A DNA stretch of 64,000 bases from Aquimonas sp044377145. GTDB taxonomy: Bacteria; Pseudomonadota; Gammaproteobacteria; Xanthomonadales; Xanthomonadaceae. Numbering within the stretch: the first letter of the stretch is position 1; the number at the start of each line of letters is the position of its first letter. The stretch spans positions 1 through 64,000 of the forward strand of contig NZ_JBILJQ010000002.1 of the NCBI RefSeq assembly GCF_044377145.1, read 5' to 3'. The translations under genes were made by a program, and so were the position numbers. Below are positions 44,301-56,300 of the stretch, one piece after another. Below the pieces are notes generated by a model, which saw only the letters and a program-made list of their open reading frames with translations, made no database searches and was not told the DNA's origin.

Positions 44301-47300
44301 TCGCCCAGCAGGCGCAGGCGGCTGACTCGCACCGGCAGGAATTGATCTTCGCTGGCGCCGAAGCGTGCAGCCACCGCGTAGGCACCGAAGTTGATCGCGG
44401 TGCACAGTCCCCCATAGAGAGCGAAGGGTGAGCACAGGAAGCCGAAGCTGTGCGCGGCTACATGGATCTCACCCAGCGCGTGGCGCTCGCCCAGGTGCAG
44501 TGCCTGCAGCGGCGCATAGTGCTGGCCGGCATTGGTTGGGATGGCGGTGGCGGGCAGGGAGTCCAGCACCGTGAAGTGCGGCGCTTGCCGCGGCTGGAGC
44601 GGCTCAGGGGCCTCGCGGTCGACGCGGATGAAGCCCTGCGCATGCAGGCGTTCGTCGCTGAACTCAGGCCCGCTGGCCGAGCGCAGGAAGAACTGCAGGT
44701 CCTGCTCTGCGCGGCGGAACAGCAGACGGACGTGCCGCGGCTGGCCGTGTTGGCCGAGCAGGGGGCTGGACAGGCTGAGCTGTTCCAGACAGACCCGCGG
44801 CGCGTCGAAATAGCTGCGGAAGCCGGCGTACACCAGCTCGACGTAGGCGTCGGTGGGCAGCAGGTGCTCGCCGAACACCACATGTTCGCGCAGGCAGACG
44901 TTGCTTTCGGGCGTCAGCGTGCAGCGCAGTTCGAACTCGCCCTGGGCTTCGTAGTCGCCGCGAGCCTCTGCGCAGTGGAAGTACAGCCCGGTGTGCAGGG
45001 CATCGAACTTCGGACGGAAACGGATGCTTTGATCGACGCGGCCGCGTGGCAGCGGACGCTTCGACCGCAGCGCGCGCGGGGCGGCTGCAAGGCTGCGCAC
45101 GGGCAGTGGCTGCGTGGCCTCGACTTCGCTGCGCGTGATCTCGATGCCTGCGGGCGTGACCGTTTCGTTCAGGGTCCGCGCAGACGTCTGCTTCAGCGCT
45201 GTGGCGATGTGAGCCGCCAGAGCCTGCAGGCTGGGGTAGTCGTAGATCTGGGTGGCAGCCAGTTGCAGCTCGAAGCGGCGATTGATGACCCGCACCCATT
45301 CCACGCCGATGATCGAGTCCAGGCCGAGCTCGCTGAAGGAGCGCGCCGGATCGATGTCGTCGGCCTGCATGAACAGGGCCTCGGCCAGGCTGTGGCGCAA
45401 TTCGCGCAGCACGGCAGCGGGGTCGACCGCCGTGGTTGTGGAGGCCGAGGCGGTCGCAGGCGCCCGCGCAGGGGCCGCTGTCGGCGGCGAGCTGGGCGCT
45501 TGCTCAGGCACTGCCGGCGCCTGCGGTGGCAGCTTGCGCGCCAGCTCGGCGTGCAGGTGTGCCGCCAGGGCGGCCAGATTCGGATAGTCGTAGACCAGGG
45601 TGGCCGCGACGCCGAGGCCGAACTCGCGATTGATCGCCTTGACCCACTCGACGCCGATGATCGAATCGAGCCCGAGCTCGGTAAACGAGCGCTGTGGGTC
45701 GATCTCGTTGGCTTGCAGGTACAGGGCTTCGGCCAGGCTGAGCGCCAGTCGCTGCTGGATCTGTACGCTGCTGAGTTGTTCGGCCCGCTCAGTGGTTGTC
45801 GCGATGCCTGCAATCGTCCGGCTGTCGCTGCGCTCGGCTCTCACCTGCGAGGACTCAGCCTGCATGGACGGCGCCTGCGTGGCCTGCACGGCGACCTCGG
45901 CTCCCAGGTCGGTGAGGGCCTCAGCCGTGTCGACTGTGTAGTCCAGCCCGCGCAGGGCGATGCAGCAGCGGCCCTCGGCATCCAGCAGATCGATATCGAA
46001 GCGGCCGTCGGATCCTTGCTGCAGCCAGGCCCAGCTCGGGCTCGTGGAACTGCGCCACAGACGCAGATTTGCCAGGGCCTGTGGCGGCTCAGCCGTGGCC
46101 GCAAGGGCCGCGGCACAGTGCAGTACGGCTTCCACCAGCACAGGCTGCAGATCCAGCCCCGGCGTGTTGAGCTCCGTCGGCAATTGCAGGTGCAGAAGCA
46201 CGCCTGCGGTGCCGCGTCGCAGCTCGGCGATGCAGGGCAACAGGGACTGCAGATCCAAGCCGCAACGCTGCGCCTGCTGCATCAACAGTCCCTGAGCGGG
46301 CTCGGCCGCGCCCAGACCCGCGCGCAGGGCGACAAGGTCGAACTGCGCCGGAGCCGATGCTTCGACTTGTGCCCAACCTGATAGCGCAGGTTCAACCGGG
46401 TGCGCGTGCTGGCCTGCGTGAGCGTTCTGTTCTGCTACGTGGGTGTCCTGATCAGCGGCCAATTCAAAGGCCACTGCTTCGCCATCACCCGCCAGCTCGA
46501 CTCGCACCGCGCCCGCCGGCAGTCTGGCCGACCAGCGCAGATCGAACAGCTGCAGCCCAGGCGAAGTGCGCGCAGCGGGCAGGGCATCGCGCACAGCGGC
46601 TGCGAGCATCTCGATACCACTCGCCGTCATCAGCTGCAGCGCTTGAGTGGACTCGCGGCTGTCTCGCATACAGAACACCGACTGCTCGATGCGGCCAGCG
46701 TAGCGCTGCCCGTGCAGGTCCGAACAGTTCTTCTGCAGCAACGGATGCGCAGTGAGGCTTGCGGCGGGCACCGGGGTATCCGTGGCCTGCAGCCAGTGAC
46801 GCTCACGCAGGAAGGGATAACCCGGCAGGCCCAGACGCCTCGGCGGCCGGCGACCGCCAAGCAGGGCTGTCCAGGGCAGATCAAGCCCTTGCGTCCACAA
46901 GTCCGCCAGGCGGCGCAGATCGCCGCGAGCGATCCACTTCTGCAGCAGGCCGCCGAAATCGGGGTCCTCGATCAGGCCGCGCAAGGCGGCTGAGCCGCCG
47001 ACCTGGCCACGCAGGACCTGCGGCAGGGTGCGGGTGCCGCTGTCGGTCCAATCGGTGAGCACCGCCTCGAGCGTGCGCTCCAGCGTCGGCTGTGAGTCCA
47101 CCACCAGGGCCAGGCGCTCGGCCATGGCGTCGCGGCCGACTTGCAGGGTGTAGGCCAGACGCTGCAGATCCTGGCCTGGGTTTGCACGCAGCCAATCCAG
47201 CAGGCGTGCCGCACTGGCGCGCAGGCGCTCGCTGCTGCGTGCCGACAGTGCCAACAGCACCGCTGCGCCGCCAGTGGAGGCTGCCTCGCTCTGGCCGGCG

Positions 47301-50300
47301 TGCTCGGCGATGACCACATGCGCATTGGTGCCGCTGAAACCGAAGGAATTGACCGCGCCACGACGCAGCCCGCTGCGAGGTAGCCAGGGCTGCAGGCGGG
47401 TGTTGACCTGGAAGGGCGAGCGCTCCAGCGCCAGATGCGGATTGGGTCGCTCGAAATGCAGGCTGGGTGGCAGTTGGCGGTGCTTGAGCGCCAGCAGTAG
47501 CTTGAGCACGCCGGACACCCCGGCGGCGGTCAGGCAGTGTCCGATATTGCTCTTGACCGAACCCAGGGCACAGCTGCCTGCAGCCACGCCGGCGAAGGCG
47601 GCGCTCAGTCCGGCGACCTCGATGGGGTCGCCAAGGGCGGTGCCGGTGCCGTGAGCCTCGACCAACTCGATACTCGCCGGATGGATGCCGAAACGGGCAT
47701 GCACCTGGCGCAGCAGGCGCGTCTGCGCTTCGGGGTTGGGTGCGGTGATGCCATTGGTGCGGCCGTCCTGGTTCACACCCCAGGCCTCGATCACCCCATG
47801 GATGCAGTCGCCATCGCGTTCGGCCTCGGCCAGGCGCTTCAGTAGCAGAACGCCCACACCTTCGCCATTGACGATGCCGTCGGCACGGGCATCGAAGCTG
47901 AAGCAGCGACCCTGCGGCGAGAGCATGCCGACTTGGGCCGTCATGATCTGCATGGCTGGGCCAGACATCACATTGACGCCACCGGCCAAGGCCATGTCGC
48001 TATGTCCCAAAGCCAAGCTGTCGCAGGCGCTGGCGATGGCCACCAGTGAGGACGAGCAGGCGGTGTCGATCGACACGCTGGGGCCCTGCAGATCGAGCAG
48101 GTAGGCGATGCGCGCGGCGAGGATCGATGGCGCGGCGCCGGTGAAGCCCTGCCCGCTCAGGGCCTCGCGACGCGACAGCTGGTGGTAGTCGCCAGCCGAG
48201 CAGCCAACGAACACGCCGCAGCGGCTGCCCGCCATTCCAGAAGGCGCGTGGCCTGCGTGTTCCAGCGCGTGCCAGCAGGCTTCCAGGAACACCCGCTGCT
48301 GCGGATCCATGCTGCGCGCCTCGCGCGGCGAGATGTTGAAGAAGCCGGCATCGAAGCAGTCATAGCCGCTCAGCAGGCCCATCCAGCGGCTGTAGGTCTT
48401 GCCGGGGCGAGCCTCGCCGGCCTCGAAGCAGGCCTCGATATCCCAGCGCTGCCGCGGGATCTCCTCGATGCAATCGCGGCCTGCGGCCAGATTGTTCCAG
48501 AACTGATCGATGTCATCGGCCTGCGCGAAGCGCCCGGCCATTCCGACCACAGCGATCTGCGGAAGGCGAGCATCAAGCCGCGCCGCCGCGGAGAGCCGCC
48601 GGTTGCGCCAGGTCTGCAGAGGCTGGCCGAGCAGGGCCTCAGACCGCAGCGCAGCGCGCGCCGGTTGTCGGTCGGGCTGAGGATCGGCCACGGTCTGGAC
48701 CGTTGGCGCGACTTCCACAGCTGAGCTCGGCCGCGCCGTAGCGGCCTCTGCCAGGATGTGTTCGGCGAGCCGGCGCAGGGTCGGGTAGCTGTAGACGCGG
48801 ATGGCTTCGATCGCGGTGCCGTAGTGGGTATTGATTCGGCGCACCCAGGTGACACCGGTGATCGAGTCCAGTCCCAGGTCGACGAACTGTTCGTCGTCGT
48901 CGATGTCCGGCTCGGGCAGGCGCAACTCGTCGGCGAGCAGACTGCGCAGATGCGCACGCACGCTGGCCGCATCCAGTGCGTTGGGTGGCGCTGCGTTGGC
49001 TTCCGTCGTGGTGGTGGAACCCGGTGTGGCGGGCGCGATCGCAGCCTCGGCAACGCTCGACAGCGGCGCCGCCTGGAGCAGTTCGGCCACATGCTCAGCC
49101 AGACGAGCCAGAGTGGGATAGCTGTAGACGCGGATCGCCTCGATGGCCGTGCCGTAGTGCTGATTGATCCGTCGCACCCAGGTGACGCCGGTGATCGAGT
49201 CGAGGCCCAGGTCGACGAATTGCTCGTTGTCGGCGATGTCTTCAGCCGGCAGACGCAGCTCGTCGGCAAGCAAGCTGCGCAAATGCTCGGCGATGGCCTG
49301 CAGGCCCGGCACTGCTGTGGACTGCTGGGCTGTTGAAGGCGCCTTGGTGGCGGCTAGCGTGGTCGATACCGTGTGCCGCTCTGCAGCAGCCTGGGCTGCT
49401 GCAGAGGCTGCATCGGCCCCGCCCTGCCCCAGTCGTGCCTGGATGCGCGCCAAGGGTTCAGCCTGGCCGACGAAGCTTTGCGCATGCATGTCCAGCTCGC
49501 ACTGCAGCAGGGCGGGCAAGGCCTGGCGCAGGCTCGCCGCCTGCCAGCGCTTCAACGCCTGCAGGCGCTCGCGCGGTAGGGTCGCCAGTCGCTGCGCCAA
49601 TGCCAGAGCTGCTGGCCGCACTTCGGCGCGCGCCAGCACCGGCTGGCGCAGGCCGCGCGCCGCCAGCGCCGCGCCGTCGAACTCGCGAGCGGTGAGCAGG
49701 CTTTCACGGGCGAGGTCCAGGCCGATACGGGCAGGGAACACCGCCGTCGCGCCGGCACCGGGGGTGAAGCCGTAGTCCATGTAGGGGCTGCGGTAGCGGC
49801 TCTCGGCGGCCAGCAGGCTGGCATCGGCAAACATGCCCAAGGCCCAGCCGGCGCCCAGGCCATGCCCCTGCAAGGCGGCAATGACCGGAAGGCGGCAGAT
49901 TAGGGGCTGTTCGAACAGGGCGTCGTCCGTGAAGCGTGCGCTGCCTGCGTGGATGGCGAACAGGGTGGCGGGTGTGCCGCCGCTGGCGAAATAGCTGTCG
50001 TAGCCGCTCAGCACCACCAGCTTGCAGGCGGTCAGGTGTTCCGCCCAGGCCAGGGCTTCACGAAGTCCGGACGACAGTTCTGGCGTGAACATATTGCGGG
50101 CCTGCCGATCGCAGAGCCGGAGATCGAGTACGCCGTCGTCCAGCAGTTCGGCTTCGACCGTGCCCGAGCCAAAGCTGCGGCGCCTTTCGCTGGCTGTGGG
50201 TTCAACGTCGCTGCCAGCGCTGGAGTCCTGCCCAGCCGCGGAGCCTGAGCCACCCAGCAACTGCTGCGCTTGGGCCTGCAGTAACTGCAAACGCTGATGG

Positions 50301-53300
50301 CGATGGATGCGCCAGCGGCTGAGCTCGGCGGGCGCCAGCGCCGCCAGACGCTCAGCGAACGGCCTGGCCTGTGCCTGCGCGTCGGCGGCGGACACCACGC
50401 GCGCGGAGGTGCGAGCCTGCAGCTCGGCGCCGCTGGCGGGCAAGCCGCCGGCCAGCGGCAGCAGCCAAGCCTCACCCAGGGCGGCAGGCAAGACCGCCAG
50501 CCAATCCGCGGGTGCCGCCGCGTCGAACAGGTATTCGGCGGTGTCGACGTGCAGGCAGAGGTCGCACAGCAGGGCGAAGTGCCAGCCAAGCCCCCGCGCG
50601 CCGCCTGCAGGCAGGGCCAGTACGGCGCATGGCGCCAGCGCCAGGGCCTGCTGAAGGCGCTGGCTCCATGCCTGCTGCTCAGTGGGATCCGGGGTGGGCA
50701 GGAAACCTGCCTGTGTGCCCTCCAGGATCAGGCAGCGGACCTGTGGATCAGGCTGCCGCAGCAGGGTCTCCAAGGCCTGCAGTTGGGCCTCGCCTGCATG
50801 GGAGGAATCGGTGTTAAGCAGCTCGACCCGCAGCACGGCCCCCTGCGGCTGCAGGCTCAGGCCGTGCTGCAGGGACTCGACGCTGCGCTCTGCAGCATCG
50901 GTCGATTGGGCAACGGGTTCGGCAACCGCTGCGGTTACCGGCGCAGTGAGGGCCGGCAGGCTGTTCAGGCGTGCACACAGCTCCCGAAAGGCCGCGCGCT
51001 GTGGCTGGGCCAGGTGCTGCTTGAGCAGTTGCAGGGCCGCTGCCGGCTTGTCAGTCAGTGTCTGGGCCAGCTCCAGCACCTGGGCGGGCAGACCCTGCGT
51101 CTCGGCGGCGGTGTCGGAACTGCTCAAAATCAGACAGCCCAGGCCACGTGCTTGCAGCTCAGTGGCAGCGAGCTCGCCTTCGTACAGCAGGGCCTCGGCC
51201 AGGGGCAGCCCGAAGCGGGCTTCCAGCAGGGTCTCCACTGCGCTTGGCGGCAGGGTGTCGGTGCCGAGGCCACAGTGCGTGGTCTCTTGCAGCAACAGGA
51301 AATCACAGAGCGCGGCCAGCAGCAGCCCGACGCCGATGGCCTGGCCGTCGACCAGGGCAATCAGGGGCTGGGGGAAGTTCAGCAGCTCCTGGCCGAGTGC
51401 GCCCAGCGCATCAAACTCGCTGGCGGCGCACTGGCTGCCGAGAAACTGCGAGCCGCTGCTGCGCAGCACGAGTACACGCAGCTCAGGTTGGGCTGCAGCA
51501 GCAGCCAGGGCCGCGCGCAGATCCTGCAGGGCGGGCGCAGACAGCGGCTGCGGCTGCGGCTGCGACTGCGACTGCGACTGCGACTGCTGCGAGTCTGCCG
51601 CCAGGGTGTCTGCCCCCGGGGTGTCTACCCCCAGCTCAGCCTCGTACTGCAGGACATACACACCCGCACCGAGCTCGAACAGCGATACCTCTGAATCCGC
51701 GGCTGAGGGCACCGCCGCTGCTTCGAAGCTCGCGGTCTGCAGCGCCTGCAAGGCCTTGCGCGGCTTGCCCGGCAGGGCATCGGCGGCAGCCAGTACGGGC
51801 TGCGGGTCGAGGTTCAGACGCACGCTGCCGCGTGGCTTGGCCGGGGTCGGCGCACTCAACTCAGCGGGTACTGCGGTGAGAGTCTTGACGTTCGCGGGAC
51901 GAACAAAGGCCACGCGGCGCGGTGCCACGCTGACTGCAGGCGTGTTTGCGACTGGCAGGGCTGCGGTGGTCTTAGCGACAGGCAGGGCCGAGGTGTCGGT
52001 GGCAGGCGCGTGCTGCGCATGGCGTAGACCGCGCAACTGCAGGCAGGGCGAGCCGGCGGCATCGAGCAGATCGATATCAAGGCTGTCGTCAGCGCAGGCC
52101 CAGATCTGTGCCTGTGTCGGTGCGGTGGTGGCCTGCAGGACCTGCAGGCGCTCTAGCCGCAGTGGCCAGGCAGCGACGTTCGGCTGCAGAACATGTTGCA
52201 GCAGGCCGGGATGCAGGTCGAGCGGCGCACCGCGCAAGGGACCCAGTGGAGGCAGGTCCAGCTGGCGAGGTGGCTGCGAGTGCAATGGCTCGACTTCGGC
52301 CGCGATCGAGGCCCAATCGGCCCGACCCTGACAGAGCACCTGCTCATCTGCACCATCGGCATGCAGACTGATCTCGAAGCAGTAGCCGGCCTCGTTGTTG
52401 GCCCATACCGTGCAGTGGACCGGGCGCCCGGCCAGGGCGGGCCGCGGTTGCACCCAGGCGATTTCACGCAATGCCAGCGAGGCCGAAGAACGCGGCGGAA
52501 GCGCGCGCATCAGCGCCGCGTGGGCCATGGCCAGCGCCGCGGCCTCACCCAGCGCAGCGCCCTCCGGGGTTTCACTGAGAATCGCTTCGTTGCCCTCGAA
52601 GCGAGTGGCGTAGCGGTGCCAATCGAGATCGGACACGTTGGCATGCAGCAGGGGATGCAGCTGAGCCGGCAGGCGCGCGCGTCGACGCGCGCTGTCGGCG
52701 GCCTCGGCCCAATGGCGCTGGCGGGCGAAGGGATAGGTCGGCAGGCGCAGGCGCTGCGGCCGGTACGCATGCAGGCGTGACCATTCGACCTCCAGGCCGT
52801 GGGTCCACAGCTCGGCCAGGGTGTCCAGCGAGGCCGTGTCCAATGCCTGCTGGACGCGGCCCTGCAAGCTGCTCTCACTGTGCTGCGCCAGCAGGCGTTC
52901 GCGGCCGGCGCGGGCCTGACCGCGCTGCAGGCGCGAATCGCTGCCACCGTCCAGCCAGGCACTCAGGCAGCTGCGCGCCGCGTCCAGCGATTCCGCGCGT
53001 AGGCACAGGCGTTGCTCCATCGCTTCGCGGCCCACTTGCAGGCTGTAGGCCAGGGCATCCAGGGCGGGCGTCGTCTGCTCCATGTACTGCAGCAAGTCGG
53101 ACACTTTGTGCCGCAGTTGCTGTTCGTTGCGCGCCGAGATCGGCAGCACATGCTCATTGCTGCTGAGACTGCTCTGGCTGAGATCGGCCAGAGCGGGCGC
53201 GCGGTATTCCTCGACGATCAAGTGCGCATTGGCGCCGCCCGCGCCGAACGATGAGATTCCAGCGATGCGCGGCTGCTCGACGCCATCGATCAGCGGTCGC

Positions 53301-56300
53301 TGCCAGGGCTGCAGGACCTGGTTGACCACGAAGGGGCTGGCCGCGAAGTCGATGTGCGGATTCAGCCGTGTCGAATGCAGGGAGGGCACGATCTGCGCAT
53401 GCCGCATTTGCAGCAGGACTTTGCTGAGCCCGGCGATGCCGGCCGCGGCCTCGCAGTGACCGATATTGGATTTGGCCGAGCCGATCAGGCAGAAGCCCGT
53501 CGCCTCTGTGTGTTCGCGGAACACCTTCTGCAGGCCAGCGATCTCGATCGGATCGCCGAGCTTGGTGCCGGTGCCGTGCGCCTCGATGTAGCTGATCGCA
53601 CGGGCGTCGATACCGGACTCGCGCAGGGCCTGACGGACCGCGCTGGCCTGTGCCTGCGGGTTGGGCACGGTGTAGCCGTGGGTGCGCCCGCCATGGCTGA
53701 GTGCGCTGCCGCGGATCACCGCATGAATCAGATCGCCGTCGCGTTCTGCATCGGCCAAGCGCTTCAGCACCACCACGCCGACGCCTTCGCCGGGGATATA
53801 CCCGTCACCGCCCTCGCCGAAGCTCTGGCAGTGGCCATCGCCGGAGATGAACTGGCCGGCGCTCAGCATCAGGTATTTGTTCGGATGAATACTGATGTTT
53901 ACGCCGCCGGCCAGTGCGAGGTCGGTGTGGCCCAGCTTCAGGTCCTGACAGGCCAGGTGGATGGCGGTCAGTGAGGACGAACACATGGTGTCCACGGCCA
54001 GGCTGGGCCCGTGCAGGTTGAGCACGTAGGACACCCGGTTGGCGATGCTCGACAGGTTGCTGGCAAAGCCCATGCGTTCGCCGCCCAGGCTGGCCTCGGC
54101 ACCGAGCAGTTGGTACTCGCCGTACATCACGCCGGCGTATACGCCCACCTGGGCCGGCAACTCGTCGCCGTGCGGGATCTGCAGGGAGGCGCGGCTCAGG
54201 CCGGCATCTTCCAGCGCCAGCCAGGCCTGCTCCAGGAACAGTCGCTCCTGCGGATCAAGCAGATCGGCTTCGATCGGAGCGATGCCGAAGAAGCGCGCAT
54301 CAAACTCGTCGACGCCTTCGATGAAACCGCCCCAGCGGCTGTAGTGGCGCCCAGTCTGACTGCGGTCCTCGCTGTAGTAGTCGCGCCAGTTCCAACGCTC
54401 GGGCGGCACCTCGACGATGCAGTCACGGCCTTCGCTGAGATTGCGCCAGAAGGCTTGCAGGTCACGCGCCTGCGGGTAGCGGCCACTGATGCCGATGATG
54501 GCGATGGCAGGGTCGACTCGGCTGTCCTCTGCGCTGCTGCTGTGCGGCGCATGGCTGCGACCGAGCGCGCGGATGCTGATGCTGCGGCCCGAGCTGCTGC
54601 GGGCATCGCTGTCGACCGTATCGGAGGGCGATGTCGAAGCAGCGGCGTGTTGAACGGACAGCAGCTCGGCCAGACGCGGTGCTTGCAGCCTGACCAGATA
54701 GTCGGCCAGCTCACGGATGTTCTGGTACTCGAAGAACAGAGTCTTGGGCAGCGGCCCGAAGCTGCGTTCCAGGGCGCGGGTCAGATCCAGCGCGAGGATC
54801 GAGTCGATTCCGTAGTCTTCCAGCGAGGTGCTGGCCTGCACCCGCGCAAGCGGCAGTTTCAACAGGCTGGCAAACTGTGCGCGCAGCAGCTCTTCTGCGC
54901 CGGGCTGCAGTTCGCTCTCGGCCGGCAGGGCCTCGCCCGGCGTGGCACTGGCGCTGATGCGGGGGGCTGCGAAGTCGGGTGTCCCGGTGTGCAGCAGGGC
55001 GCCACAGCCCAGGCTGCGCTGCATCTGCGCGAGATCGCCTTCCATCACCAGGCATTGCTCAAGGCCGAGCGCCAGACTGCGGTGGAACAGGCGCAACCCC
55101 GTCGCGCTTTGCATCGGCTCGATGCCGGTCTGCTGGCGCAGCTGTTCTATGCCAGATGCATCTGGCTGCATGCCGCCCTCGCGCCACAGCGGCCAGCGGA
55201 TCGCCAGCGTGTGGCCGCGGCGCAAGCCTGCAGCCACCTGGCGATTGCGCGCGACGGCGAACTCGTCGAGAAAGCCGTTGGCCGCGGCGTAATCGGACTG
55301 GCCGAGGTTGCCCAGTGCCGCACTCAGCGAAGAGAACAGCACCAGAAAGTCGAGGTCACAGTCAGCGCTGGCGCGATCGAGGTGAACACTGCCCTGCACC
55401 TTGGGCGCCAGTACCTCATGCAACTCCGCACGGGTCTTGCGCAGCACGTAGCCATCGCGGGTGGTGCCGGCACTGTGCAGAATGCCGTGCAGCTCGCCGT
55501 GACGGGCGCGGATGCTGGCGATGGTGGCATCGACCTCGGCCTGATCGCAGGGGTCCATGCGGACATACTCGGCACGCGCACCGAGCTCAGCCAGCTCGGC
55601 CAGCAAGGTCTGTGCTGAAGCATCCTCGGCGACCTGCGCAGCAGCTGCGCGGCCGCTCAGGATCAAGCAGGGTGAGGTCCCGCATTGAGCGAGCTCCCGC
55701 GCAAAGATCCGCCCAAGCCCACCGAGCCCGCCGGTGATCAGATAGACACCGCCCTGACGCAGGGAGAGGCTCGCCGGTGCCTCGCCACTGGCATCCAGCA
55801 GACGCCAACGGGTGACTTCGCGATACCCATCGCCAAGGCGCACCAGCACCTCGTGTGGATGCGCGCGCTCGGCATGCAGCAGGGCGGCCACGCGTTCGCT
55901 GTCCAGCTGTGGATCCAGCAGCAGCACCTGGCCAGCCAGCAGCGGGTTCTCCAGGTGGGCGCTGCGCAACATTCCGGCGAGCCCGGCCAACAGCCGGCCC
56001 TGTTCAGTGTCCGGCAGCGCGAGTTGGAGCAAGGCCGGGGCCCGCAGGCGCGAGCCCAGCAACTGCTGAAGCTTGTCGAAGCAGGCCTCGGCCACGCGGG
56101 CATACAGTTCGGCCGGGTCTTGGGCTGCATCGTCTTCGGGAAGGGGAACACGCTGACAGTCCCGGGCGATGCGCGTCGTCTGCAGATGTGGCAGACCGCA
56201 GAGCATTACGTGCGGCTCCGCCTGGGGCAGCTCGTCTGGCTGCAGCGGCACCGCTTCCCATTCGCGGGTGGCAAACAGGGGTGCGCGCGCATGCCGAGTC

